DNA from: Valencia hispanica
Taxonomy: Eukaryota > Chordata > Actinopteri > Cyprinodontiformes > Valenciidae
DNA: 64,000 nucleotides
Assembly: GCA_963556495.2 (NCBI GenBank)
Contig: OY747713.1
Coordinates: 34,897,961 to 34,961,960, forward strand
Direction: 5' to 3'
Part shown: positions 38,827-54,229 of the stretch, in pieces
Numbering within the stretch: the first letter of the stretch is position 1
How the letters are laid out: every line of letters begins with the position of its first letter
Translations under genes and position numbers: made by a program
Notes under the pieces: generated by a model
Told to the model about the DNA's origin: nothing
The model's input: only the letters and a program-made list of their open reading frames with translations
Databases searched by the model: none

Positions 38827-39216
38827 GTGGTAGGTGGGTGCATTTGTCTTAAAAATTGTAAATTATTATGTTTGTGGAGGCTGTACAAACAGCAGACTGT
38901 CAGGACATCAGTCCACAAACAAAAACGAGCCATCTTCCGTTCCTGGGTGCGTTTTGTGCAGCTGAAAGGACAAGATTTAAATTCTGTTTCGGCTACAACA
39001 AACGCTGTCATTTGTGGCGCTCACTTCAGACCCGATGATTACTATCCAAGAGATGTGATGGAGTTCAACATGGGATGCAGAAGAAAAGATCAGGTGCGAC
39101 TGATACAAGGCACAGTTCCTTCAGTGCACACATCTTTATTGGCACCGCTGTCAGCAGCTGTTTCTGGGGCTTCAGCAGGCGGGAGACATGGTTACGGATC
39201 CATCTTGGCATTGTAA
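38827..39216 (+). CDS. THAP-domain exon of Kolobok transposase
   Basis: The open frame contains a THAP C2CH finger: CICLKNC, then about 50 residues including RSWVRFV (the conserved Trp), then ICGAHFRPDDYYP and RLIQGTVPSVHT, which corresponds to the closing AVPT box. It is uninterrupted. The initiator is unclear (a GTG at 38827 opens the frame; no ATG precedes the first Cys), so it may be joined to an upstream exon. The frame ends at TAA 39214-39216, created together with the MITE target site. THAP fingers bind DNA in a sequence-specific, zinc-dependent way. Confidence 0.7.
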   Translation: MVGGCICLKNCKLLCLWRLYKQQTVRTSVHKQKRAIFRSWVRFVQLKGQDLNSVSATTNAVICGAHFRPDDYYPRDVMEFNMGCRRKDQVRLIQGTVPSVHTSLLAPLSAAVSGASAGGRHGYGSILAL

Positions 39217-39729
39217 CACCTGGTTCACACCAGCTGTGGAAGCGCTGAGAAGCGGCGTACTCACGAAAATCGCGCGCTTTTCGCTGCCCTCCTGTTCACC
39301 CCAGACGCGTATTTACCCACCATGGTAGACAAGCAATTCTGCTCAGCTGTTGTTTTTTCAGAGCTATTTTTTTCATCATGGGTAAGTAAATAACCTCAAA
39401 GTGTCTGTCTGTCTGTTTATTTTCATCTCTATAGTCTGTGTAGATACACAAATATGAACGCATTTGCCAATTGCGGTATTTTATTTTGAAAATTGATCTG
39501 ATTGTCTCGTGTGTCTTGGTGTGACTTCCTGCCAGAATTGATGTGGATCGCTCACGGCTCACGCAAAAAATAGACCAGACAACGAAATAACCACGTCACT
39601 CTGCGAGCTGGCTGCAGAGGATCGAGGCGCTTCGCATCTGGTGTGAATCTGGTGTGAAGAGTTAACAAGGGCGCCGAATGGAAGTGGTCTCTGCTCCGCG
39701 CCGCTTCCGCATCGGGTGTGAACCAGGAC
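39217..39729. mobile_element. Harbinger-type MITE inside Kolobok (513 bp)
   Basis: The left end is CACCTGGTTCACACC and the right end is GGTGTGAACCAGGAC, inverted with two changes near the tip. TAA flanks both sides (39214-39216 and 39730-39732). The sub-terminal parts are GC-rich (gcgctgagaagcggc, ccgcgccgcttccgc), as in the MITE at 12150, but the ends differ, so it is another family. No transposase is present. Confidence 0.82.
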
Positions 39730-40738
39730 TAAGTCTTGTTGTTTACGCTGCTAATTACCAACTTTGTTGAAAGAACAATATCAAAAATTAGATGCCACTT
39801 GATTTGTGTTGTCAAATAAGCAGTACAAAAGGGGTATCAGGAAAATGTGTATGTCATCTATCTCTCTCTAAAGTGCTACATCACATTACGTGAACAGATA
39901 TCGAGTTTGAGACAATTTAGAAAAGATTATTATTGCTTATTATTGGCAAGGATCCATACTATATTAGCTGACAAATAATAACTTTTTTAATTTTCTGGTA
40001 CATGATAGTAATCTGTACAAAATTGTTACGATAGCACACGAGTTTATGCTAACATCAGTCTCACCACAACACCTGCCCGACTCTCCAATAATTGTCCTGA
40101 CACCACAGCTCTATCTCTCTTCTTTGGCCATTAATCCTTCCCCTGGTATCTCTGTGCTCTCTGGGGCGCTGCAGGCTCATGGCTGTATGGTTGTGGTCCA
40201 TCATATGTGTAATTGTAAACATTGAAGGTTTCTTCAGTGTCAGATCCAGCATTAAAATCCATTGTTTTCTGTTGATGGAGCTGACGGGTCTCCTTTCACC
40301 TACGTCACTTCCGGTCTGGCGGAGGTTAAATTTTCTCAAGAAAAAAAAACTCCCAAAGTCTACATTTATTAACAGGTAATTTTTTTACTTAGAACCAGTT
40401 CCTAATATATTTCTCTAAACAATGGTTTAAGGTGGGGTTTAACCTGCAATATGCTCTTTAACACCTGGCTTCAGGGTTTTGTTATTTCCTCCTTTACTTA
40501 GCTGAGCATGGGTCGCAACAATTATGTTCTAAAACTTAAAAAATAGAAAATACAGAACTGACTGGAGATCTGGTTTGACTTTTTTCAATAAATGAAGTAG
40601 CATAAACTGGCCTAGCCATTGTCTGGATAGATAGATTATACTACAAAAATAACCCCTTGAAAATTGTCCAAGTTAATGTTTAGAAATTTTTGATTAAGAC
40701 TTTCCATTTATTTTTTTTAGAATAACACATTTTTAAAT

Positions 40739-41553
40739 TAGGGGTGTCAAATTATCGCATTAATCCGATTTTAAATTTTATGGTTTCTGCATGCAAGTTG
40801 CCTTTAAATAAAATCTGTTTTTATACTTTGGGCTTCTTGTGTTTGAGTTGAGGGTTAACCACACCCTGAAGTGGACATCGATTGGCTGTCTGTAGGCCTG
40901 CTTATAATGAGCCGGCGCTTCCGTTTTAGTGGAGAGGCCAAGGGGAATGAGGAGGATTGGTGAGTTGCGAACAGTGTTGCCAACGTATGTAGTGAGTTTT
41001 TAGACTTTTCTAGAGATTCTTCTTCAAAAAAGCAACTAGCAATAAATCTAGAGACTCTTTCTCTTTCTGAGGTTATTGGAGACTCTTGTGTGAGGCACGT
41101 ATCCTTGTTACTCTCACTGAGCAGTGGTGGTGCCATGGACTGCTCAAGTCTATGGCAGCAAGTCTATGTGCATCTCCTCCATCAGCCCCTCCAGGTCCAG
41201 CTTGACTCACTCAGAGCAGATATTTACCCCACTGAGTCCATAATGCTAACGAATCGCAGATGCTCAAAGCCGAAGTTGCAGTCAGCACTGGACTAGTCTT
41301 AAAAACAGAGAAATGTAAATGACTGGGACTGCATCTGTTAAAGTATGTTAAAATCAGTAAATGACTTCATAAAGCCACTTTTCAAGTTAGAAATTTGTTC
41401 TGCAACAATAATGTAATAAATTTAAATGAAAATACCTCAAGATGAGGGCTTTTCTCAGAAATTATTAGGTGCGATTAAAAAAAGAGATTAGATTAATTAA
41501 TTACAGATCATAATTAATTAATCTCTAATTTTTTTAATCTCTTGACAGCACTA
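40739..41553. mobile_element. Non-autonomous hAT element (815 bp)
   Basis: The left end is TAGGGGTGTCAA and the right end is TTGACAGCACTA (inverted, two changes). Sub-terminal attaat-rich segments lie at both sides. The flanks TTTTAAAT (40731-40738) and GTTTAAAT (41554-41561) are a 7-of-8 target duplication. No transposase is present. Confidence 0.8.
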
Positions 41554-41594
41554 GTTTAAATCACTTTGGAGTTGTTTTGATACTTCATCAACTT

Positions 41595-42290
41595 AATTTT
41601 TACTAGGTGTACCCAAATGCAGCATGCACAGCTGTTGGGAAAATCTCAAATTAAAATCTGAAAATGTGGCATGCATCATGCCATATTGAGTCCTCCAGTA
41701 CATACTTTGTAGAAACCCTTTCCATTGCAATTACAGTAGAAGTCTGTTGGGTGTATGTCTGTTTATGGGTGTATGTCAATTTTTGCCTAAATTGTTGCCC
41801 ATTGTTTTTTCCTAAGTACTACAAGTTGGGTCAGATTGGATGGGGAGCATCTGTGAACATCAACTCTCAAGTCTTGCTACAGTCTTAGTTTTTCAATTGT
41901 AACAGGTTTAGACTAGGGGCGACTGTGCCTCGGTGCATAGAGTGGTTGGCTTGTAATCAGAGAGTTAGAGGTTTGATTCCAGCTTCTGCTGTTACATTTC
42001 AATTTGCCCTTGGGCGTGGTACTTAACCCCGAGTTCCTTACCGATCTGCGCATCGGTGTACAAATCAGTGTAAATGGGTGAATGTGGCTCCAGGGTAAAG
42101 TGCTTTGATTACTCAGTACGACTAGAAAAGAGCTACATAAGTTCAGACCATTTACTTTGACTGGGCCAGTCTAATACATAAATATGCTCAGTTCTAATCT
42201 GTTCCTTTGTCATTTTTGCTTTATGTTAGCTTCATTGTTCTTGTGGTGTAAATTTTGTTCAGGGACAAAGCCCTGTCACTAAGGTCTGCC
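41595..42290 (-). mobile_element. Tc1-like remnant carrying a SINE
   Basis: The plus-strand order (cattgcaattacagtagaag, then ggttggatgg-like and gagcatctgtgaacatcaac, then tttgactgggccagtctaat) is that of a fish Tc1 family read backwards. The two halves are separated by the SINE at 41916-42155, which lies between ggtttagact and tttgactgggcc. It is heavily decayed, with no usable frame. Confidence 0.65.
41916..42155 (+). mobile_element. tRNA-derived SINE inside the Tc1 remnant
   Basis: It has a pol III A box, TGGTTGGCTTG, at 41943-41953, and a B box, GGTTTGATTCC, at 41970-41980, spaced like a tRNA gene. The body ends with agtacgactagaaaagagctacataa. The same element occurs inverted at 16062-16297. 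The tRNA-like head cannot fold into a working tRNA with a proper acceptor stem as far as I can see. Confidence 0.8.
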
Positions 42291-42714
42291 TGGAATCTCT
42301 GCTCCCAAATTTCTATGACCTCACTGACTATATGTGCTGCTAGGAACGATAATACTCCCACTCAGATGGTGGAATCATAAACAGCCAATAAAAGAAAAGG
42401 ACAGTTTAGATCGTAAGCAGAAGGAGGAAAACAATGACAGTTGCTTTTGAAAATACAGGGAGCATACGTCTGCTGTTTTCCTCAGGGACAACAAAAACCT
42501 AATCTCTTCAAAGTAAACAGTGTATACGGCAGCACATTATTACCTCCTTGGAGGCTGTAGTGAAAATGTCATATCTCTGAGTAAAGCGCTGATTTTGCGG
42601 AGCTAAAAATAGTACGACTCGGGAAGCCAGCTTGACCACAAGGTCTGAGTGACTAGTGTGTAATGATGCTCAGTTGATTTTATGAACTAAACAGTTGTTC
42701 TATCAGGACTCTTA

Positions 42715-42925
42715 ATAAGGTGACTTCTGAAAAGATTCGTTGCTCAAAATTTTATTCAGGAAATCTAAAACAAAAGCAAAAAAAATTTTATTTCCACGTA
42801 AAAATTGACTACTTTGTGTTGGTGTATTTACATAAAAGTCCACTGAAATACATTGAGGTTTGTTGTTTTAGTGCAACAAAATGTGAAAAAGTTGAACTGG
42901 TATGAATATTTTGTAAGGCACATTC
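42715..42925 (-). mobile_element. Tc1-like terminal fragment
   Basis: It contains aaggtgacttctgaaaag, then tactttgtgttggtgtattt, then aaaagttgaactggtatgaa and ttttgtaaggcac, the terminal non-coding part of a common Tc1 family. It is probably a separate piece of the copy at 41595-42290, with about 425 bp of unrelated sequence between. Confidence 0.65.
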
Positions 42926-43017
42926 GTTACTAATAATTTAGACAATTTTGGTGCAGTAAAATGAAAAAAAGCTGTATGTGTAACTCCTGCTATCAAATAT
43001 GTCTCCATGCTGTTTTA

Positions 43018-43269
<252 letters not shown>

Positions 43270-43348
43270 CTAAAAATAGCACAAATGCAATATGTAGACA
43301 CCAAGTTCTGAGTAATGCTTGAATGGAGTGACTATTAATTCACGGTTA

Positions 43349-44655
<1,307 letters not shown>

Positions 44656-44699
44656 ATTACTGTAACTTTAGTTTATTTTTTGATTTTTATTCTGTCATG

Positions 44700-44960
44700 T
44701 TGGTCCCAGGCTAAACACTAATAGCATCAGAAGGACTCAAATCCATCTTCAGAATCAATATGATTGATCTTGCAGGACATGTAAAGGAATAAGTCCTGCG
44801 ACAGCAGTGCCATGGCTGTCTCAACGAGGCCTAAACTCAACCCTATTGAATCATTGTGGATTACATGAACAGACAGAAGAAGCAGATGGATGTTAGGAAT
44901 GACATGTCAACCTAATGCGCATTGAAAACTTTTTACAGCTGCTACAAGGAGGATCTGTAC
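44700..44960 (+). pseudogene. Tc1-like transposase C-terminal remnant
   Basis: Around 44825-44870 the sequence reads RPKLNPIESLWI, a degraded SPDLNPIESLW motif. The frame hits a stop directly after it. Both ends are missing. Confidence 0.55.
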
Positions 44961-46379
44961 TGTGTTTCTAACACACACTAGATCTTCCTGGGAGAGGTTT
45001 TTAATCTTGCATCAATTTATTTTTTCTTCTTGCCATCTTTTATCTGGTGATATAACATTTAAAAGATATATACTTATTGGTAAGGTCTACAAATTAATTT
45101 TGATATTAAAACTCATGCCTATTATGCAGAAAAATATTCCTGCTTAGGACATAATGATGGGGATATTTCAAGGGAACATGAATTAATTGAATAATTACAT
45201 GTTAGTAAATGCATCTCGAGAATATGTCATGTAGGAGATCTTCAGAGTGTTTAAAGAGATGTCAGTGAGGAGCAGATTTGTTTAGGAGGCCTCTTACCTT
45301 ATTCCCTATATAGCTCTGCAGTGTGAAGTGTTTTGTTAACCTTGAGGGACTAGACATCAATAAAGCTTTGGAGGAAGTGGGGAGGATAATATAAGTTACT
45401 TTATATCAGAAGGGTTTTGAGAATGAGAGGGTGAGAAGGAGTCCGAGCTTGGCCTGGCTCTGGGACCCTGTATGATCCTGACCGATCTGATTAATAAAAT
45501 ACAAGAAAATGCGTCTTAGGACTGCAGCCTCATCCTTGCTTAAAGGAGGAAGTTAATTTCTTCCATGACAACATTCTAGGACAAACCTAAATACTTTACT
45601 ATCCTAATCATTTTGGAAAACTATTGTTATTTCTCTATGCTAAAATTGTGTTTTCCTTCTACCTTTTACAACAAAGAAAATATTTTACTTCCACAAAAAA
45701 TGTTTGTTCTTGGTCTTATTTGAGCCCTTCAGCTCTTAACATTAATCTGAAAGAAGTTAAGGTAGGAGAAGGAGATTGCAATATACCTGATGATGCAGTC
45801 AATTTACAATCTAGAAACTTTTCAGGAAGTTATTGTTCATGTCTATGTCTATCAGTCAGATTAAAACTGTGTTTGGCATAGTTATACATAGCAAATGTAA
45901 AAAAAAAAAAAAACATGTAACATATATTGTGTTTCAAAAAATGTCACATTTAACTTGTCTTATAGCAATTTAATGATGCAAAGGTTGTAAAATTCTGGTG
46001 ACTAATGTGATAATGATTCCCTACTTATTACACTATTGCATGTGTAATGTAGGGAGATTTAATTTGATTGTTACCATTAGGTAGTACTTCTTAAGTGTTT
46101 TTATATTCAGTAAGGATTTGTACATAATGGTATTATAAAGGCATTTTTCGTCCCTGTTAAAAGGTACTTGTACATATTTTTATTACAGCATAATTGCAGA
46201 CATCTTTTAGGGTACAGGTCTAATAATCTGTTTAATAGTATTTCAGATGCATTTTCCTACCACTACATGAAGGAATCGATATTTATGCAAGTAAAAGCAA
46301 TGGCATCAAGTTTAATCAACACTTGTTATGGCCAGGCGTTTATAGTGGGTTTTTTTTTAGCTGAATGATTTTATGGATA

Positions 46380-46690
46380 CCAGACCTAAAATTCCATCCT
46401 GAAGTTTCATGTAGAGAGCTGTAAAAAGTAGCAGTGTCCTTACAGATTACAGAGCATAGGTCTTATATTTCTGGGATATTGTGGCATGATCTTAACAAGC
46501 CAGTCATGATCATCTTTAGGTCCAGAATTTGACAAGGTCACACCACTTTTTCGAGCCGTTCAACAGTGAACTTGCTGGTGTGCTTAGGATTGTTGTCCTA
46601 CCTAGATGTAACTCTGTACCCGACTCTGTTCATCAGTTAATAACTGGACCTCAGTGTTGTAGGTCCAAATGGTGTGCGTCATAAGAACAC
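46380..46690 (-). pseudogene. Tc1-like transposase remnant
   Basis: On the minus strand, near 46600-46510, it reads DNNPKHTSKFTVERLEKVV, then a stop and PCQILDLKM. These correspond to the second catalytic Asp (QDNDPKHTSK) and to SQSPDLNPIE with the final Glu lost. It lies about 100 bp from the sushi 13 exon. Confidence 0.65.
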
Positions 46691-46732
46691 TTATTGGTGA
46701 ATGATGTAATTATTATTCTGTGGATTGATTCA

Positions 46733-47050
<318 letters not shown>

Positions 47051-47130
47051 TTAGATTCTCAAGAGGATAAGTTACATCCTACAGGATATGAACATGTATA
47101 CATGGGTAGAACAATCTCAGAAACTAATCA

Positions 47131-47391
<261 letters not shown>

Positions 47392-47444
47392 CTAATAATG
47401 TAAAGTAGTGACATATAAAGAGAACCTAAAAAAAACGAAGACTA

Positions 47445-49240
<1,796 letters not shown>

Positions 49241-49249
49241 GATTTACGG

Positions 49250-49590
49250 ACTGGGATTTTGTGAAAGTGCTGTTCACAGGCATTCTTCATCCAATCTGAC
49301 GTGGTCAGACTGGGTGAGTTTTTTTTACAAAGACATCTCCAAATGTGGAAATCTGAGAGACGCACCCAAAAGACTTAAAACAATAATTACTGCGTAAAAA
49401 TGGCTCTGCAAAGTATTGACATGCTGCTTAATACAAAACAATGTGACACTTTTCAGATTTTTATTTAAAAAAAAAGAAAACTTTGCAATCTTCTCTTTTA
49501 CTTCACAACTATGCACTATTATGTGTTGACCTTATACATAACAGCCAATAAAATACACAGATATTTGGGGTTGTAGCTTCACTAAAAGGT
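49250..49590 (+). pseudogene. Tc1-like transposon 3' part
   Basis: It reads, in order, gctgttcacaggcattcttc, catccaatctgac, cccaaaagacttaa, acttttcagatttttattt, cttcacaactatgcact and aataaaatacac. This is the end of the transposase gene and the 3' terminal region of the same Tc1 family seen in reverse at 26128-26890. Confidence 0.7.
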
Positions 49591-50039
49591 TCTAGGGATA
49601 CAAATAATTTTACAAGTCACTGTCATTGAAGATTAATAACAAAAACACTGTAAATTAAGGGATTTGATAATTGTCTGTGTTTTAAAGCAAAAGAGATGAA
49701 TGTGTCCATGCTTTCACGTATTTAATAAAGTGTGTCTCTGTCAGTTGCAAACAAAAACAATTCTACAAATCCAAGTTGCTTACTTGGTTGGGTGGGTCCT
49801 TTTAACAAATCATCTAAATGAATAGCACAAATCTAAAGACAAATGTTGATGACAGAAATGTTAGTAATGGAAACAATTTTTGAGAGAAGGGCCTTTCCAA
49901 CAGATTGATTCTGGTACCAGTTCAGATCCAGTGCTAACCCAATGGTCAAATGCATCCCATAAAGACCTAAGCAACAATTGAAATGTGAAAAAGGGCATAA
50001 TACTTGTAATCTATAGGTACAAGCACAAAGATAAGGTCA

Positions 50040-50402
<363 letters not shown>

Positions 50403-50444
50403 CTATAGCATCCATTCATATAATTGTGTTTAAATTTAACAAAA

Positions 50445-50448
<4 letters not shown>

Positions 50449-50539
<91 letters not shown>
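50449..50539. repeat. (AT)n microsatellite, 91 bp
   Basis: An uninterrupted AT repeat of about 45 units in the intron upstream of sushi exon 10, about 200 bp from its acceptor. Confidence 0.97.
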
Positions 50540-50541
<2 letters not shown>

Positions 50542-51700
50542 CTGATTAGTCTTTACAAATATATTAAGAAACATCTCTGTCAATTAATAATTACATCCAA
50601 TGTTGCCTGCCTGAAAAGCTTCCTGTTTTGGTTTGTTTTTACTTTTTCTGGTTTGCTTTTCATCTGTTCCCTTCTGTCGCAATCACATTTTTGCGTATCA
50701 TACGTTGTAAGTAACTCTGCTTTGATGGAAACATCCTTTACACAGAAAATCCCTTGGTGTCTGTCCAGCCGCTAGCGATAGTTCTGTTCCTTACAGTCTC
50801 CAGCTTGCCCTAGGCCAACAGAACCCCGGGGGCATCGCCCTCCCATAATGACCAGATGTAGCCTGGCCATTGAAGTCCCTGCCAACTGAGAACAGGCGGG
50901 CAACCTAGGCTATTGAGGATAACACAGTGAGGCATGAGGCAGTTGTACTCTAAGATGGGGGTAGGGGTGAAAGAGAATAGAGAGTTTTATATGAGCTCCA
51001 CTGGACACGGTCTGTAAAACAGGTGATAATCAAACAAATATTTGTTTGCGTCTTCAGAAAAGCTAAGGCAATGCTGTGCCAAAAAAATTAATACAAGTTC
51101 AGGTATCTTACTGAAGGAGTATTTACTGCTATGTAATTGTTCTTTAATTTGGCAATCAAAGAAAAATGTATTCAGCTTCTCTTGTTTTCTGTTCATTTTT
51201 TTCCATGCAACTCCCTTTCACCTGTTCACACATATGCACAAAAATGACCATGGAACTTTTGTTTTAGGTGTTCACTTTAACTAATCCTTAAAGAGCATGT
51301 CATTACTTGGACATATTATAAAAATGGAACATTGGGTATTTAAATAGGAAAACTCCATATTATAGCAAACATTTTACAATTTTTGGGTTATCTACATTTG
51401 TAAAAATCAGTAATGAATGAAAAAACTTTCTTTGCAAAAATTATATAAAGGTGACTAAGAAAATGAAAAACAGATAAATGTGTAACTAACATACTTCCTA
51501 AACAGAACAAATGCCTTTTTACACATCCTCATATTGTTTACTAGCAATTTTCCAAGTTAAGTCACTGGTGATAATTTAGCCCAAAACGCATAATTTTTCT
51601 ATGTGATCCCCTTGTTCTCCTGGCAGTAAATCACAAGGCAAAACATTTAGTGCTTCATTAGATTGTGGATCTCCTACTGTGTTTTTCTGTGGATGTGTCC
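50540..51700. other. csmd2 intron, nothing recognised
   Basis: No coding exon is seen. The block near 50760-50940 is more GC-rich than its surroundings but has no motif that I can name. Confidence 0.4.
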
Positions 51701-51855
51701 AGAATATCACCTCATGATCAAATAACTGCACACACAATAACAAACACCTTCATATTCCAAAAGCTCTGCAGAGTTCAGAGCCATAGGAAGGAACTGGCAA
51801 GTTTGAGAAACTGCAAAACTGAAAACTTTCTCAGCAAATAAAATACAAATAACTA

Positions 51856-52062
<207 letters not shown>

Positions 52063-52299
52063 TCACACACAGATTACATTTGTAAACGAGCATGCATCAG
52101 AAATTAATTCTACTGTGTTGCATAATTGTGCAATTAGAGGAATGACAGGACTTGTGTCTTCCCAAATAGATCCAATGAGATCATACTTTCTTCATCCTAA
52201 TGAATTTTAACTTTGCCAGATAAGTTTGATTATTTCCTAATGTTGCACAAAATTTCCAAAATGATGTGGCCTTTTATTTCATAGCGCAACAACAAAAAA

Positions 52300-52510
52300 A
52301 TATAACTTGGTTCAGTATCTCAAGATCTGCTAATAATACAGAGTTTTACATTTGTAGACCTCCGACGTCTCTTAGAGAACAACAGTGAACAAACTGCATC
52401 ATCAGGTCTGAGGAACAGACACGTCAGGGATACAATTGTGAAGCTATTTAAATCAGGGGAAGGTTGTAATACAATATTCCAAGGTTTAAGCATGGCAGAA
52501 CTGCAAACCA
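52300..52510 (+). pseudogene. Tc1-like transposon 5' part
   Basis: It has gagaacaacagtgaacaaac, then tgcatcatcaggtctgagga, gtcagggatacaattgtgaa and aatattccaaggtttaagca, which is the start of the transposase gene of the same Tc1 family. The rest is missing. Confidence 0.65.
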
Positions 52511-53310
52511 ATAATTGTAGATGTAAAAAGTGCAAGCGGCATGAGTGCTTTCGCATGGTGTTGTAGTTAAGACAGATATTTAAATTATCAAAACATGAAT
52601 TGTCCATTGAGGGAACATCAGAAAACATCCATAGGATATATGTGAATATCATACATAATGACAGACTGCTACTTTACTGTCTCACAGCTTGTGTGCCTGT
52701 GTGTAAAACTTCATACCTCACTGACACTGTCTGTGTTTGTTTACTTTTCTGTCCCATCTGTGTGAATATGCATTTACACATATAGGGGATGCCTGGGTCG
52801 TTTAATGTGTGCCTCAATGGAGTCCTGAAGTAATTCTTATTGGGGTATAGGAGTATGGGGGCCTGTGTTTTTATACTGCTTCATAACCCAGCATTGATGT
52901 TCCTCAGTCTAATTAGAGCAAATTAAAACAAGTTTATGGAGGAGACTCAGCTTGCCCTTGAGACCTGTGGAGCAGACGGGTAATTCCATCTTTGGTTCAA
53001 CTACTTCATAAATATCCTACCACCAGATGCCACTCAAAGTCTTTATTCACTGGTCATGCTCTAGGAGGCCATCTCTATAACTGGAGGTGATATAACAACT
53101 GAATTAATGAAGTGTTAAATGAAGAATTGAAAGAGGATGATAGCTCACTCATGACACGATAATACGTTTGCTCGTTCAAGACTCTTATTTGAAAAGATTT
53201 TGAATATTAAGTTTTAGTCTTTATTAAAATGTGATTTGGTAGAACACAGACAGACACAAGCTGACTGGTAACTCTAAGTGACCACTAGGTCTTGGTCTCA
53301 TTTTCCATAC

Positions 53311-53484
53311 CCGAACAGTGCGACAGCGAGCCGCTCCACTGCCCATCCAGCTGACACATTCGGGTAGTGTTTCCAATGATGTTACGTTGGCCCATGCAGC
53401 TGTAGCGGATGACAGAGCCTACTGTTCGACGGTCACCTGAGATCTGGGCATAGGGAGCCATGCTGGGCCGGTCACAAAGCACCA
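53311..53484 (-). CDS. csmd2: csmd2 exon: sushi domain 8
   Basis: Exon of 58 codons, phase 1 to 1, acceptor ttggacag, donor GTATGGAA. It starts LVLCDRPSMAPYAQISG. The usual Cys-Gly-x-Pro of neighbouring domains is replaced by Cys-Asp-Arg-Pro, but all four cysteines remain (VLC, YSC, RMC, SHC). It contains an N-glycosylation sequon in GNTTRMC. GTATGG is a weaker donor than the GTAAGT sites of most other exons. Confidence 0.88.
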
Positions 53485-53889
53485 CTGTCCAATCAAAGTA
53501 GAGAAGGAAGCAGACAAGTGTTAATTAACTTCCATTTAATGTGATTATTGCCCATGTTTTAGTCTTGATTAGAAAAGCTCATTGAAATCAGCTGGTAAAA
53601 TGCTGGAATTTGGCAATGTTGGTAGCCCAATTTAAATATTATCCATAAAATAATATTGACATTCTCTAGGGAATACATAGAATCTTTCCTGTTTACAAGT
53701 AGTAATGATAAACCATGCAAACAGCAGCAATTACTAATAAAGAGTGGAAAAGGGAGCTTAAAATGTCATCCTCAAACCATTCTTACAGCAACTGATCTCT
53801 CCGACAGTGCAACTCTGAGAATAACAACTCTTGGCAGGAATGCTAGAAATAAAGATTTTAAACCATATTAGCTCTAGTTCTAAAAGGAA

Positions 53890-54003
<114 letters not shown>

Positions 54004-54027
54004 AAAACAATGGTTGTTGTTACTCAC

Positions 54028-54216
54028 ACAGGCATTTGGGTAAGGAGCGGTCCCAGGTGCCATCCCCTTGGCAAGAGACGGAGCTGGTTCCCAGCAGATA
54101 ATAGCCAGGGTTACAGCGGTATGTCACCGTTGTCTGGAAGCTGTACCGATGTGGCCCGCTGGACAATACCTGTCTAATGCTATTCTCCACATGGCCTGGC
54201 TCTGTGCAGTTTACGA
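54028..54216 (-). CDS. csmd2: csmd2 exon: sushi domain 7
   Basis: Exon of 63 codons, phase 1 to 1, acceptor cccgcag, donor GTGAGTAA. It encodes [15 protein letters not shown] and [15 protein letters not shown], a distinctive CSMD sushi with a long Cys1-Cys2 segment. The donor is followed by a 106-bp TA repeat that begins 28 nt downstream of the exon end. Confidence 0.93.
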
Positions 54217-54229
54217 CTGCGGGCATTGA

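Larger units (their letters stand above)
38622..40457 (+). mobile_element. Kolobok DNA transposon, TTAA target duplication
   Basis: The ends are inverted repeats of 16 bp with one mismatch: agaggatattgcaggt on the left and acctgcaatatgctct on the right. TTAA flanks both sides (38618-38621 and 40458-40461). TTAA targets are used by piggyBac and Kolobok; the internal THAP-domain exon favours Kolobok, whose transposases carry THAP fingers. The DDE core is absent. A Harbinger-type MITE sits inside at 39217-39729. Confidence 0.82.
38209..40521 (+). mobile_element. 3' LTR, interrupted by a Kolobok element
   Basis: The LTR runs from the polypurine tract to TTAA at 38618-38621, is interrupted by 38622-40457, and resumes at 40462 to end gggtcgcaaca at 40521. 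Joining the flanks restores the order seen in the 5' LTR (ccaacttaa then cagggttttgttatttcc). Only about 380 nt separate the two LTRs and no gag or pol is present, so the element is a non-autonomous, TRIM-like derivative. Confidence 0.78.

Noticed and set aside
41916..42155. Possible tRNA gene
   Set aside because: A and B boxes are present but no proper cloverleaf ends are seen, and an inverted copy exists at 16 kb; it is a SINE.
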